Source: Lysobacteraceae bacterium
Lineage (GTDB): Bacteria; Pseudomonadota; Gammaproteobacteria; Xanthomonadales; Xanthomonadaceae
Reading direction: 5' to 3'
NCBI GenBank assembly: GCA_028293685.1
Contig: JAQGOI010000076.1
Span: forward strand, 1 to 13,892
Length of the DNA: 13,892 bases
The position numbers and the translations under genes were made by a program. The notes under the pieces are model-generated. The model saw only the letters and a list, made by a program, of their open reading frames with translations. It was not told the origin of the DNA and searched no databases. Each line of letters begins with the position of its first letter. Positions within the stretch are counted from its first letter, which is position 1. Below are positions 6,936-13,892 of this stretch, in pieces.

Positions 6936-7289
6936 TCAGAATTTCAGGCCGCCTTCGCGCGCGGCATCGGCCAGCGCCTTGATGCGACCGTGATAGCGGT
7001 AACCGGAACGGTCGAACGCCACTTTTTCGATTCCGGCGGCCAGCGCCTTTTCGGCAATGGCACGGCCAACCTTGACGGCGGCATCGGCGTTCTTGCCGTT
7101 CTTCAGTCCTTCGCGCACGTCGGCTTGCGTGGTGCTGGCCGCAGCCAGGACCGTCGAACCATCCGAGCTGAACAGCTGGGCGTACAGGTGCTGGCCGGTG
7201 CGCAGCACCGACAGGCGCGGCACGCCGAGCTGGCGGATATGCGAGCGCGTGGACTTGGCGCGACGCAGGCGGGCAATTTTCTTGAGCAT
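6936..7289 (-). CDS. rplR: 50S ribosomal protein L18
   Basis: A 117-residue L18, which binds 5S rRNA with L5 and L25 to form the central protuberance. The N-terminal basic arm [20 protein letters not shown] is followed by [22 protein letters not shown]. The C-terminal part has [17 protein letters not shown] [35 protein letters not shown] with the ending GLKF. The length is the same as E. coli L18 (117). It lies 44 bp after rplF and 174 bp before rpsE; the latter spacing is exceptional for this pair. Confidence 0.97.
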   Translation of the reverse strand: MLKKIARLRRAKSTRSHIRQLGVPRLSVLRTGQHLYAQLFSSDGSTVLAAASTTQADVREGLKNGKNADAAVKVGRAIAEKALAAGIEKVAFDRSGYRYHGRIKALADAAREGGLKF

Positions 7290-7320
7290 GTCTGTTTCTC
7301 CGAAAGCTGAAAGCGGTGGT

Positions 7321-7334
7321 ATCCCGAATGGGAT
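7321..7334 (-). other. Short stem-loop at the rplF stop
   Basis: Minus-strand ATCCC-ATTC-GGGAT, a 5-bp perfect stem with a tetraloop, begins at the last base of the rplF TAA, in the 44-bp gap before rplR. No T tract follows, so it is not a terminator. It is short enough to be chance, but it resembles the hairpin just after rpoA. Confidence 0.3.
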
Positions 7335-7861
7335 TACGCCTTCTTGGCTTCCTTGCGGATGATTTTTTCGCCGGCGTACTTGACGCCTTTGCCCTTGTAG
7401 GGCTCCGGTGGACGGAAGCCGCGGATCTTGGCGGCCACTTCTCCGACGCGTTGCTTGTCGGCACCGCTGACCAGGATCTCGGTCTGCGTCGGCGTGGTAA
7501 TGGTGATGCCCGACGGCGCCTTGAACAACACCGGATGCGAGAATCCGAGCGCCAGGTTGAGGTCGGTGCCGCTCATCGATGCGCGATAGCCGACGCCGAC
7601 GAGTTCCAACTTGCGCTGGAAGCCTTCGGAGACGCCCTGCACCATGTTCGCGATGATCGCGCGCAGCGTGCCGGCCAGCGGCACCAGCGCAGGATCGTTC
7701 GCCGACAGCATGGCGTGACCGTCTTCGATGATCACTTCGATACCGGCCGGCTTGGCGATCGACAAGGTACCTTTTGGACCCTTGACGCTCACGTTGTCGG
7801 ACTGGACATTGAGCTCGACGCCCTTGGTCAGGACGATCGGCTTCTTGGCAACTCGGGACAT
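7334..7861 (-). CDS. rplF: 50S ribosomal protein L6
   Basis: A 175-residue L6, which sits near the sarcin-ricin loop and the factor-binding site of the large subunit. Two tandem L6 folds are visible. The first starts [19 protein letters not shown] with KGPKGTLSI. The second ends with the highly conserved [21 protein letters not shown]. The ATG at 7861 was chosen because GGGAG lies 8 bases upstream and the length matches E. coli (177). The longer open frame would overlap rpsH by 35 bases and add an unrelated 16-residue leader. It follows rpsH by 13 bp. Confidence 0.98.
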   Translation of the reverse strand: MSRVAKKPIVLTKGVELNVQSDNVSVKGPKGTLSIAKPAGIEVIIEDGHAMLSANDPALVPLAGTLRAIIANMVQGVSEGFQRKLELVGVGYRASMSGTDLNLALGFSHPVLFKAPSGITITTPTQTEILVSGADKQRVGEVAAKIRGFRPPEPYKGKGVKYAGEKIIRKEAKKA

Positions 7862-7874
7862 GGTCGTTACTCCC

Positions 7875-8270
7875 TTACGCCACGAAGCACAGGACTTCGC
7901 CGCCGACACCCTGCTGGCGTGCCTGCACGTCAGTCATGATGCCCTTGGATGTGGAAATGATGGCAACGCCCAGACCACCGAGAACTTTCGGGATCGCGTC
8001 CTTGCCGCGGTACTGGCGCAGGCCCGAGCGCGACACGCGCTGCAGCTTCTCGATGACCGGCTTGCCTTCGTAATACTTCAGCACGATCTCAAGCTGCGCC
8101 TTGGCACCGTCCTGCGTCACGTGCGAACCACCGATGTAACCCTCGTCCTGCAGCACCTTGGCGATGGCTACCTTGGTCTTGGAGGACGGCATGGTCACCG
8201 TCGGCTTGCCAACAGAGGCCGCATTGCGAATGCGGACCAGCATGTCGGCGATGGGATCAGTCATGCTCAT
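7875..8270 (-). CDS. rpsH: 30S ribosomal protein S8
   Basis: A 131-residue S8, a primary binder of the 16S rRNA central domain and, in E. coli, the translational repressor of the spc operon. The start [16 protein letters not shown] is close to E. coli MSMQDPIADMLTRIRN and confirms the ATG at 8270. [29 protein letters not shown] and the C-terminal [22 protein letters not shown] are diagnostic. AAGG lies about 9 bases before the start. A 95-bp gap separates it from rpsN, larger than most gaps here. Confidence 0.98.
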   Translation of the reverse strand: MSMTDPIADMLVRIRNAASVGKPTVTMPSSKTKVAIAKVLQDEGYIGGSHVTQDGAKAQLEIVLKYYEGKPVIEKLQRVSRSGLRQYRGKDAIPKVLGGLGVAIISTSKGIMTDVQARQQGVGGEVLCFVA

Positions 8271-8318
8271 TGATTGTTACCTTTGAGTGCACCGATATCC
8301 GCTTGATTGCGAATTTCG

Positions 8319-8343
8319 AAAAAACCGTCGCGACACATGCCGC
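8319..8343 (-). other. Weak terminator-like hairpin with T6 in the rpsN-rpsH gap
   Basis: Minus-strand GCGGC-ATGT-GTCGC (8343-8330, five pairs including one G-U), then GACGG, then six T (8324-8319). The stem is short and the T run is offset by five bases, so any termination would be partial. It sits inside a gene string that must be read through, so it could be an attenuator, or chance. The rest of the 95-bp gap (8271-8365) shows nothing else. Confidence 0.25.
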
Positions 8344-8365
8344 TCCGGGATGGAACCTTTGATGC

Positions 8366-8671
8366 TTACCAGCTCGCCTTGCGCAGGCCGGGAACGTCGC
8401 CGCGCATCGTGGCTTCGCGCAGCTTGTTGCGGCCCAGACGGAACTTGCTGTACACGCCACGCGAGCGCCCGGTCAACGCGCAACGGTTGCGCTGGCGCGC
8501 CGGCGACGAATCGCGCGGCAGCTTCTGCAGCTTGACTGCGGCGTCCATCTTGTCTTCAAAGCTGGCCGACTGGCTGCTGACGATCTTCTTCAGAGCGTCG
8601 CGCTTGACGGCATGCTTCTTGACCAGCTTGGCGCGCTTGGTCTCGCGGTTGACCATCGAGGTCTTTGCCAT
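8366..8671 (-). CDS. rpsN: 30S ribosomal protein S14 (zinc-independent type)
   Basis: A 101-residue S14 of the 30S head. The start [13 protein letters not shown] and the C-terminal half ([14 protein letters not shown], then [18 protein letters not shown]) are diagnostic. It is the long form that lacks the CxxC pairs of the zinc-ribbon form; the only cysteine is in RNRC. The length equals E. coli S14. The ATG has GGGGA about 10 bases upstream, in the 18-bp gap after rplE. A zinc-ribbon paralog for zinc starvation, if the organism has one, is not in this window. Confidence 0.98.
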   Translation of the reverse strand: MAKTSMVNRETKRAKLVKKHAVKRDALKKIVSSQSASFEDKMDAAVKLQKLPRDSSPARQRNRCALTGRSRGVYSKFRLGRNKLREATMRGDVPGLRKASW

Positions 8672-8689
8672 GGTTTCTGAATCCCCGGA

Positions 8690-9232
8690 TCAGTTGCGGA
8701 ACGGAAAGCGAAAGGCTTCGAGCAATGCCTTGGCTTCGTCGTTGGTCTTGGCGGTGGTGGTAATGGCGATATCCATGCCGCGAATCGCGTCGACCTGGTC
8801 GAAATCGATTTCCGGAAAGATGATCTGCTCCTTCACGCCCATGTTGTAGTTGCCACGACCGTCGAACGAACGCGCCGATACGCCGCGGAAGTCGCGCACA
8901 CGCGGCAGCGACACGTTGATCAGCCGATCGAGGAACTCGAACATCTTCGCGCGGCGCAGCGTGACCTTGCAGCCGATCGGCCAGCCGTCGCGGATCTTGA
9001 ACGAAGCCACCGATACGCGCGACTTGGTGATCTGCGGCCGCTGTCCCGCGATCTTGGCCATGTCGGCCACCGCGTTCTCGAGGATCTTCTTGTTGGTCGC
9101 TGCTTCGCCCACGCCCATGTTGAGCGTGATCTTGCTCAGGCGCGGCACCTGCATCGGATTGGTGTAGCCGAATTTCTCCATGAGCTTCGGCACGACTTCC
9201 TGCTTGTAGAACTCTTCAAGACGCGTAGTCAT
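8690..9232 (-). CDS. rplE: 50S ribosomal protein L5
   Basis: A 180-residue L5, which carries 5S rRNA into the central protuberance and touches the P-site tRNA. The N-terminus is [21 protein letters not shown], then [17 protein letters not shown]. The middle has [20 protein letters not shown]. The end has [20 protein letters not shown] and [21 protein letters not shown]. The start is the ATG at 9232, with AGAGGA 8 bases upstream and a length equal to E. coli (179). The longer frame to 9316 would overlap rplX and adds no family sequence. In E. coli S8 represses the spc operon by binding near this start; I could not identify the equivalent fold in the 37-bp rplX-rplE gap. Confidence 0.98.
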   Translation of the reverse strand: MTTRLEEFYKQEVVPKLMEKFGYTNPMQVPRLSKITLNMGVGEAATNKKILENAVADMAKIAGQRPQITKSRVSVASFKIRDGWPIGCKVTLRRAKMFEFLDRLINVSLPRVRDFRGVSARSFDGRGNYNMGVKEQIIFPEIDFDQVDAIRGMDIAITTTAKTNDEAKALLEAFRFPFRN

Positions 9233-9269
9233 TTCATCATTCCTCTGTCCAAAGCGGCCGGGGCCTGCC

Positions 9270-9578
9270 TTAGACGGCTTCACCACTCGAGCGGAACACG
9301 CGCAGGCGGGTTCCATTCTCGAGCACCTTGGTTCCGATGCGCTCGCCCTTGCCCGAGGCAGGGTTGAACAACATCACGTTCGACACGTGCAACGGCGCTT
9401 CGCGCTCGATCACTCCGCCAGGCTGGTTGGCCTGCGGATTGGGCTTGGTGTGGCGCTTCATCATGTTGATGTTGGACACGACGACCTTGTCGCCGGCAAC
9501 GCGGACGACATCGCCGCGCTTGCCCTTGTCCTTGCCCGCCGTGACGATGACTTCGTCGCCTTTCTTGATACGGTTCAT
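9270..9578 (-). CDS. rplX: 50S ribosomal protein L24
   Basis: A 102-residue L24, an assembly initiator of the 50S subunit that sits at the exit-tunnel rim. The KOW motif lies at about 4-30 ([20 protein letters not shown]). [20 protein letters not shown], then [13 protein letters not shown], are diagnostic. The length is normal (E. coli 104). AGGAG lies 7 bases before the ATG. It follows rplN by 16 bp and precedes rplE by 37 bp. Confidence 0.97.
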   Translation of the reverse strand: MNRIKKGDEVIVTAGKDKGKRGDVVRVAGDKVVVSNINMMKRHTKPNPQANQPGGVIEREAPLHVSNVMLFNPASGKGERIGTKVLENGTRLRVFRSSGEAV

Positions 9579-9594
9579 TTCTAAGCTCCTGCGC

Positions 9595-9963
9595 TCAGAG
9601 CACTTCAGGTGCGAGCGAGACGATCTTCATGAACTTCTCGGAGCGCAGCTCGCGGGTCACTGGCCCGAAGATGCGCGTGCCGATCGGCTCGTGCTTGTTG
9701 TTCAGCAACACCGCGGCATTGCCATCGAAGCGGATCAGCGATCCGTCCGGACGGCGCACGCCCTTGCGAGTGCGCACCACGACGGCGTCATAGACGTCGC
9801 CCTTCTTGACCTTGCCCCGCGGAATCGCGTCCTTGACGGTGACCTTGATGATGTCGCCAATGTGCGCGTAACGGCGCTTGGAGCCGCCGAGCACCTTGAT
9901 GCACATCAGTTCCTTGGCGCCCGAGTTGTCGGCGACGTCGAGGTAGCTCTGCATCTGGATCAT
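9595..9963 (-). CDS. rplN: 50S ribosomal protein L14
   Basis: A 122-residue L14, at the subunit interface next to L19 and the binding site of the silencing factor RsfS. The start [20 protein letters not shown] and the signature [20 protein letters not shown] are diagnostic. [20 protein letters not shown] and [11 protein letters not shown] complete the fold. The length equals E. coli (123). GGTAGGAG lies 8 bases before the ATG. It is classically the first gene of the spc operon, but here it starts only 16 bp after rpsQ, with no promoter room of its own. Confidence 0.98.
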   Translation of the reverse strand: MIQMQSYLDVADNSGAKELMCIKVLGGSKRRYAHIGDIIKVTVKDAIPRGKVKKGDVYDAVVVRTRKGVRRPDGSLIRFDGNAAVLLNNKHEPIGTRIFGPVTRELRSEKFMKIVSLAPEVL

Positions 9964-9979
9964 GGGTCAGGCTCCTACC

Positions 9980-10267
9980 TTACTCGGCCGCGCGGGCGAG
10001 GATCTCGACCACGCGCCAGTTCTTGGTCTTCGACATCGGCGCGCATTCCGCGACACGCACGACGTCACCGGTGTTGCAGGTGTTGTCGGCATCGTGCGCG
10101 TGCAGCTTGGTCGAGCGCCGGATGTACTTGCCGTACAACGCATGCTTGACCTGGCGCTCGACGAGCACCGTCACCGTCTTGTCCATCTTGTTGCTGACGA
10201 CGCGGCCTTCGACCGTGTGCAGCTTCTTGTCTTTCGTCGGGCTGGTAGTTTCGATCATATCGGCCAT
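9980..10267 (-). CDS. rpsQ: 30S ribosomal protein S17
   Basis: A 95-residue S17, a primary 16S rRNA binder of the OB-fold type. The core [39 protein letters not shown] and the ending [14 protein letters not shown] are diagnostic. The start is uncertain by three codons. ATG 10267 (MADMIETT) begins 2 bp after the rpmC stop with AAGG directly against it. ATG 10258 (MIETT) has AAGGA at 8 bases and would give 92 residues. The N-terminal arm is longer than E. coli S17 (84) either way. It is the last gene of the S10 part. Confidence 0.96.
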   Translation of the reverse strand: MADMIETTSPTKDKKLHTVEGRVVSNKMDKTVTVLVERQVKHALYGKYIRRSTKLHAHDADNTCNTGDVVRVAECAPMSKTKNWRVVEILARAAE

Positions 10268-10269
10268 CC

Positions 10270-10482
10270 TTACTTCTTCTTGCCCGGCAGCGTCGCTGCC
10301 TGGGGCTGGCCGAGCAGGGTGTTGACGCGCGCGATCTCTCGGCGCACCCGGCGGGCATCGTGGGTCTTGGCGAGCTGACCGGTAGCTTTCTGCATGCGGA
10401 GCGAGAACTGCTCCTTGTGCAGATCCAGCAGGTGGCTTTTCAGCTCATCCGCCGACTTCGTTCGCATTTGCTTGAGTTCCAT
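10270..10482 (-). CDS. rpmC: 50S ribosomal protein L29
   Basis: A 70-residue L29, located by the exit tunnel beside L23, where nascent-chain factors dock. The start [20 protein letters not shown] and the following [20 protein letters not shown] are diagnostic. The C-terminus ([11 protein letters not shown]) extends a few residues beyond E. coli L29 (63). The ATG shares one base with the rplP stop (TGATG), which implies translational coupling. A much longer open frame reaches upstream in the same phase, but that part is a shadow of rplP. Confidence 0.97.
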   Translation of the reverse strand: MELKQMRTKSADELKSHLLDLHKEQFSLRMQKATGQLAKTHDARRVRREIARVNTLLGQPQAATLPGKKK

Positions 10483-10895
10483 CAGCGCACCGTCCGCGCA
10501 ACAAAAGTGGTGGTGACCGACAGTTTGGCCGCGGCCAGGCGGAACGCCTCGCGAGCGGTGGCCTCGTCGACACCTTCGATCTCGTAAATCATCCGGCCGG
10601 GCTGGATCTGAGCAACCCAGAACTCGACGTTGCCCTTGCCCGAGCCCATGCGGACTTCGATCGGCTTCTTGGTGATCGGCTTGTCCGGAAACACGCGGAT
10701 CCACATCTTGCCGCCGCGCTTGACGTAACGACTGATGGAACGACGTGCCGCCTCGATCTGGCGCGAGGTCAGCTGGCCGGTCGCGGTCGACTTCAGGCCG
10801 AACTCGCCGAAGCTGACAGCGTTGCCACACCATGCCAGGCCGTCATTGCGTCCCTTGTGCATCTTGCGGAATTTGGTTCGCTTTGGTTGCAGCAT
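10482..10895 (-). CDS. rplP: 50S ribosomal protein L16
   Basis: A 137-residue L16, which organises the A-site region and helps set aminoacyl-tRNA in the peptidyl-transferase centre. [39 protein letters not shown] and [19 protein letters not shown] are diagnostic. Arg82 corresponds to Arg81 of E. coli, the residue hydroxylated by the oxygenase RoxA (YcfD); the one-residue offset comes from an insertion near WCGNAVSFG. The ATG starts 3 bp after the rpsC stop, and a G-rich stretch (GAGGGA) lies just upstream. Confidence 0.98.
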   Translation of the reverse strand: MLQPKRTKFRKMHKGRNDGLAWCGNAVSFGEFGLKSTATGQLTSRQIEAARRSISRYVKRGGKMWIRVFPDKPITKKPIEVRMGSGKGNVEFWVAQIQPGRMIYEIEGVDEATAREAFRLAAAKLSVTTTFVARTVR

Positions 10896-10898
10896 GGT

Positions 10899-11645
10899 TT
10901 ATTCCCTCGCTTCGCTGCGTTCGTTGCGATCGCGGCGCGGCGGACGCGGGCGATCGCTGCGCTCGTTACGGTCACTGCGCGGCGTTTCGTCCTGCTTCTC
11001 CTGGCCAACCTGGGAGAAATCGAAGATCTCGCCCTTGTAGACCCACACCTTGATGCCGATGATCCCGTAGGTGGTTTTCGCTTCCGCGAAACCGTAGTCG
11101 ACGTCGGCGCGCAGCGTATGCAGCGGCACCCGACCTTCGCGGTACCACTCCGAACGCGCGATCTCGGCGCCATTCAGGCGGCCGGCGACGTTAACCTTGA
11201 TGCCCAGCGCGCCCAGGCGCATCGCGTTGCCGACCGCGCGCTTCATCGCGCGACGGAACATGATGCGGCGCTCGAGCTGCTGCGCGATGGACTCGGAAAC
11301 CAGCTGCGCGTCGAGCTCGGGCTTGCGGACTTCTGTCACGTTGATGTGCGCAGGAACGCCCATCAGCGTGCTGACGTCCTTGCGCAGCTTCTCGATGTCC
11401 TCGCCACGCTTGCCGATCACCACGCCCGGACGGGCGGTGTGGATCGTGACACGCGCGTTGTTGGCTGGACGCTCGATCAGGATCTTTGAGATACCGGCCT
11501 GCGCCAGCCGCTTGCGCAGCATTTCGCGGACCTTGATATCGGCGATGAGGTAGTCGGCGAAATGCTTCTTGCCGGCATACCACTTCGAGTTCCAGTCCTT
11601 GGAGATACCAAGGCGGATACCGGTCGGATGTACTTTATGACCCAT
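10899..11645 (-). CDS. rpsC: 30S ribosomal protein S3
   Basis: A 248-residue S3, part of the mRNA entry tunnel and helicase centre of the 30S head. The N-terminus [20 protein letters not shown] is diagnostic. The type-II KH domain (about 38-106) contains the [14 protein letters not shown] loop. The C-terminal domain has [31 protein letters not shown] and [17 protein letters not shown]. Residues about 211-248 form a charged low-complexity tail holding DRNERS twice (225-230, 239-244). It is about 15 residues longer than E. coli S3 (233), the excess being in this tail. The ATG directly follows the rplV TAA with no gap, so coupling is likely. Confidence 0.98.
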   Translation of the reverse strand: MGHKVHPTGIRLGISKDWNSKWYAGKKHFADYLIADIKVREMLRKRLAQAGISKILIERPANNARVTIHTARPGVVIGKRGEDIEKLRKDVSTLMGVPAHINVTEVRKPELDAQLVSESIAQQLERRIMFRRAMKRAVGNAMRLGALGIKVNVAGRLNGAEIARSEWYREGRVPLHTLRADVDYGFAEAKTTYGIIGIKVWVYKGEIFDFSQVGQEKQDETPRSDRNERSDRPRPPRRDRNERSEARE

Positions 11646-11999
11646 TTATTTACCCTCGCCGACAACGACGGTGATGTGGCTGGTGCGCTTGAGGATGCGG
11701 GTACCGCGGCCTTTCGCGCGCGCCATGAAGCGCTTCAGCGAAGGACCTTCGTCAACCATGATCGTGGTGACCTTCAGCTCGTCGACATCGGCGCCCTGGT
11801 TGTTCTCGGCGTTGGCAATCGCCGACTCCACGACCTTGCGGATCATGTGGGCGGCTTTCTTGTCGGAGAACTTCAGCAGGTTGACGGCGCGCTCGGCCGA
11901 CAGGCCGCGCACCTGGTCTGCGACGAGGCGAGCCTTCTGCGGGGAGATGCGCGCGCTGCGCAGCACGGCCCGTGCGCCAGTTTCTGTGGTGGTCGTCAT
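11646..11999 (-). CDS. rplV: 50S ribosomal protein L22
   Basis: A 117-residue L22, whose long beta-hairpin forms the narrowest part of the peptide exit tunnel with L4. [20 protein letters not shown] starts the globular part. [15 protein letters not shown] and [20 protein letters not shown] form the core and hairpin, and it ends [13 protein letters not shown]. The start at 11999 ([11 protein letters not shown]) has GGGAAG 7 bases upstream and gives a length near E. coli (110). The frame is open 11 codons further but would overlap rpsS and lacks family similarity. The hairpin tip shows no obvious deletion of the sort linked to macrolide resistance. Confidence 0.98.
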   Translation of the reverse strand: MTTTTETGARAVLRSARISPQKARLVADQVRGLSAERAVNLLKFSDKKAAHMIRKVVESAIANAENNQGADVDELKVTTIMVDEGPSLKRFMARAKGRGTRILKRTSHITVVVGEGK

Positions 12000-12003
12000 G
12001 TCG

Positions 12004-12273
12004 TTACTTCCCGGACTTCTTGTCGCCGCCATGGCTCTTGAACGTACGCGTCAGCGCAAACTCACCGAGCTTGTGGCCGACCATGTTCTCGTTGACGAGC
12101 ACGGGAATGTGGTTGCGTCCGTTATGCACGGCGAGCGTGTAACCGACCATTTCCGGCAGGATCATCGAGCGGCGCGACCAGGTCTTGATCGGCTTCTTGT
12201 TGCTGGTCGCCGTTTCCACCTTCTTCATCAGGTGGTGATCGACGAACGGACCTTTTTTCAGTGAACGTGGCAT
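12004..12273 (-). CDS. rpsS: 30S ribosomal protein S19
   Basis: An 89-residue S19 of the 30S head, partner of S13, which contacts 16S rRNA and the A-site finger of the large subunit. [40 protein letters not shown] and the ending [20 protein letters not shown] are diagnostic. The length is normal (E. coli 92). It lies 6 bp after rplB and 4 bp before rplV. Its last codons carry the GGGAAG that serves as the rplV ribosome binding site. Confidence 0.98.
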   Translation of the reverse strand: MPRSLKKGPFVDHHLMKKVETATSNKKPIKTWSRRSMILPEMVGYTLAVHNGRNHIPVLVNENMVGHKLGEFALTRTFKSHGGDKKSGK

Positions 12274-12279
12274 GGGCTA

Positions 12280-13107
12280 TCAGCTCCTGCGGTCGCGAAC
12301 GATGAACTGCTGCGTGCGCTTGTTGTGACGTGTCTTGTAGCCCTTGGTCGGAACGCCCCACGGCGTGACCGGGTGCGGATTGCCCTGGCCGGCCTTGGCT
12401 TCACCACCACCATGCGGATGGTCGACCGGGTTCATGGCGGCGCCACGCACGGTCGGCTTGATGCCACGCCAGCGGCTGGCACCGGCTTTGCCGAGCTTTT
12501 CCAGGTTGTGCTCGACGTTGCCGACTTCACCAATGGTGGCCCGGCATTCCGACGGCACGCGGCGCATTTCGCCCGAGCGCAACCGCAGCGTGGCATACAC
12601 ACCTTCGCGGGCGACGAGTTGCACGCCGGCGCCAGCGGCACGCGCTATCTGCGCACCCTTGCCAGGCTTCATCTCGATGCAATGCACCGTCGAACCGACC
12701 GGGATGTTGCGCAGCGGCAGCGTGTTGCCGGTCTTGATCGGCGCATCGCTGCCGGCAATCACCTGCTCGCCGGCCTTGAGACCCTTGGGCGCGATGATGT
12801 AGCGGCGCTCGCCATCGGCGTAGCACAGCAGCGCGATGTGCGCGGTGCGGTTCGGGTCGTATTCGATCCGTTCCACGCGCGCCGGAATGCCTTCCTTGTC
12901 GCGCTTGAAATCGACGATGCGGTAATGCTGCTTGCTGCCACCACCGATGTGACGCGTGGTGATGCGGCCGTGGTGGTTACGACCACCTGACCTGCTCTGG
13001 CTCTCGACCAGTGCCGCATGCGGCGCGCCCTTGTGCAGGCCCGGCGTCACCACGCGGACAGCCGACCGGCGGCCGGGCGACGTGGGTTTGAATGTCATCA
13101 ATGCCAT
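12280..13107 (-). CDS. rplB: 50S ribosomal protein L2
   Basis: A 275-residue L2, needed for subunit association and for the peptidyl-transferase centre. The OB-fold part includes [20 protein letters not shown], and [21 protein letters not shown] follows. The C-terminal part has the invariant [14 protein letters not shown], in which His230 corresponds to the catalytically important His229 of E. coli. The tail [20 protein letters not shown] is also typical. The length is normal (E. coli 273). The ATG at 13107 has GAGGA 7 bases upstream; a second ATG three codons later is less well placed. It follows rplW by 10 bp. Confidence 0.99.
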   Translation of the reverse strand: MALMTFKPTSPGRRSAVRVVTPGLHKGAPHAALVESQSRSGGRNHHGRITTRHIGGGSKQHYRIVDFKRDKEGIPARVERIEYDPNRTAHIALLCYADGERRYIIAPKGLKAGEQVIAGSDAPIKTGNTLPLRNIPVGSTVHCIEMKPGKGAQIARAAGAGVQLVAREGVYATLRLRSGEMRRVPSECRATIGEVGNVEHNLEKLGKAGASRWRGIKPTVRGAAMNPVDHPHGGGEAKAGQGNPHPVTPWGVPTKGYKTRHNKRTQQFIVRDRRS

Positions 13108-13117
13108 GCGTGTTTCC

Positions 13118-13429
13118 TCAGGCCTTGGCCATCACGTCGATCGACTGGCCATCGGCCAGCTTCACGTACGCCTTGCGCCAGTCGGCGCGGCGGCCATTGC
13201 GGTTTTTGAAGGCCTTCTGCTTGCCCTTCACGTTCAGCACGTTGACCGCCTCGACCTTGACGTCGAACAGCTTCTCGATCGCCACCTTGATGTCGGCCTT
13301 CGTGGCGTCGGTGGCGACTTCGAACACGTACTGGTTCGAGACTTCCTGCAGGCGCGCGGTCTTTTCGGACACGCGTGGCGCGCGGATGACGTTGTAGAGC
13401 TTGGCGCTGCTCTCGACAGACATGGTCAT
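13118..13429 (-). CDS. rplW: 50S ribosomal protein L23
   Basis: A 103-residue L23, the docking site at the tunnel exit for trigger factor and SRP. The motif RAPRVSEKT contains Glu22, equivalent to the trigger-factor-binding Glu18 of E. coli. [22 protein letters not shown] and [17 protein letters not shown] are diagnostic. The ATG at 13429 was chosen: GAGGAG lies 8 bases upstream, and the ATG overlaps the rplD TGA as ATGA (13426-13429), a classical coupling arrangement. A GTG at 13438 in the same frame is too close to that Shine-Dalgarno. Confidence 0.97.
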   Translation of the reverse strand: MTMSVESSAKLYNVIRAPRVSEKTARLQEVSNQYVFEVATDATKADIKVAIEKLFDVKVEAVNVLNVKGKQKAFKNRNGRRADWRKAYVKLADGQSIDVMAKA

Positions 13430-13892
13430 GCCAGCCACTCCTCGATCTTCTTGATGGCGTCGGACGTCATCACCACGGTGTCGGCGCCGACGAGGGCGAC
13501 CGGATCCAGGCCCTGCACGTCACGCACTTCGACGTAGCGCAGGTTGCGCGCCGACAGGTACAGATTCTCGGTGGCCTCTTCGGTCACGATCAGCGGGCGC
13601 TGGCCGACGTTGAGATCCTTGAGCTTGGCGATCAGCCCCTTGGTCTTGATCGCATCGACGTCGAAATTCTCGACGACCATGATGCGGCCCTGACGGTTGA
13701 GCTCGGACAGGATCGTCGCGATCGCCGCTCGGTACATCTTGCGGTTGACCTTCTGTTCGAAGCTCCGCGGCTTGGCCGCGAAAGTCACGCCGCCGCCGAC
13801 GAAGATCGGAGCCGTCAGCGCGCCGTGTCGCGCACCGCCACCCTTCTGCTTCTTCGACTTCTTGGTCGTGCCGCTGACTTCCGAGCGCGTCT
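13426..13892 (-). CDS. rplD: 50S ribosomal protein L4, C-terminal part (5' end outside the window)
   Basis: The last 155 complete codons of L4, entering from the right edge in frame from 13890. L4 binds 23S rRNA, lines the exit tunnel with L22, and in E. coli also represses its own S10 operon. The visible part starts [19 protein letters not shown], the tunnel loop, then [30 protein letters not shown]. The globular part ends with [31 protein letters not shown]. The loop differs from E. coli (KKPWRQKGTGRARSG): it lacks the PW and is one residue shorter. A GTG at 13788 could look like a start, but the frame continues upstream with clear L4 sequence. It overlaps rplW by 4 bases. The missing first ~45 residues, and rpsJ and rplC if present, lie outside. 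Confidence 0.97.
   Translation of the reverse strand, partial: TRSEVSGTTKKSKKQKGGGARHGALTAPIFVGGGVTFAAKPRSFEQKVNRKMYRAAIATILSELNRQGRIMVVENFDVDAIKTKGLIAKLKDLNVGQRPLIVTEEATENLYLSARNLRYVEVRDVQGLDPVALVGADTVVMTSDAIKKIEEWLA

Noticed and set aside
9233..9269. S8 repressor site between rplX and rplE
   Set aside because: Expected from E. coli, but I could not recognise the S8-binding helix in the 37-bp gap or at the rplE start by eye. A covariance-model search would be needed.
13426..13788. rplD starting at the internal GTG 13788
   Set aside because: The frame remains open to the window edge and encodes typical L4 sequence upstream, so the gene is cut by the window rather than short.
1..13892. Mobile elements, CRISPR, tRNA or phage genes
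   Set aside because: Genes are packed housekeeping genes in conserved order. No repeat-spacer pattern, transposase, integrase or cloverleaf was seen.

Overview
The window is a housekeeping locus. It holds almost the whole ribosomal-protein supercluster (S10, spc and alpha regions), followed by two other genes, all on the minus strand, so transcription runs from high to low coordinates. The GC-rich sequence, the protein signatures (L4 with [14 protein letters not shown], short-linker SecY, 101-aa zinc-free S14), and the dsbB plus class II DAHP synthase pair after rplQ suggest a gammaproteobacterium of the Xanthomonadales/Lysobacterales. That placement is inferred from remembered protein similarity and gene order, not from a search.

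Layout in transcription order. S10 part (13892 to 9980): rplD (5' end outside the window), rplW, rplB, rpsS, rplV, rpsC, rplP, rpmC, rpsQ. spc part (9963 to 4204): rplN, rplX, rplE, rpsN, rpsH, rplF, rplR, rpsE, rpmD, rplO, secY. Only 16 bp separate rpsQ from rplN, and I see no terminator there, so S10 and spc probably form one transcription unit. After secY comes a 275-bp gap that lacks rpmJ and carries stem-loops, a good extended -10 promoter candidate and a short leader. It opens the alpha part (3928 to 1051): rpsM, rpsK, rpsD, rpoA, rplQ. A 10-bp stem terminator follows rplQ. Then come dsbB (TTG start) and the first 107 codons of a class II DAHP synthase, which runs off the left edge.

The genes work together. 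The r-proteins build both ribosomal subunits, SecY makes the inner-membrane channel for nascent proteins, and RpoA couples ribosome production to RNA polymerase supply. L22, L23, L24, L29 and the L4 loop surround the peptide exit tunnel.

I found no mobile element, CRISPR array, tRNA, rRNA or undescribed protein system. The features most worth a second look are non-coding. The 174-bp rplR-rpsE gap holds five tandem stem-loops, two of which can refold into a competing pairing. A hairpin overlaps the rpsM ribosome binding site. Hairpins also flank rpoA and lie after rplF and rpsN. Several starts were moved inward from the longest open frame (rpsM, secY, rplF, rplE, rplV, rplW) on the basis of Shine-Dalgarno spacing and family N-termini.
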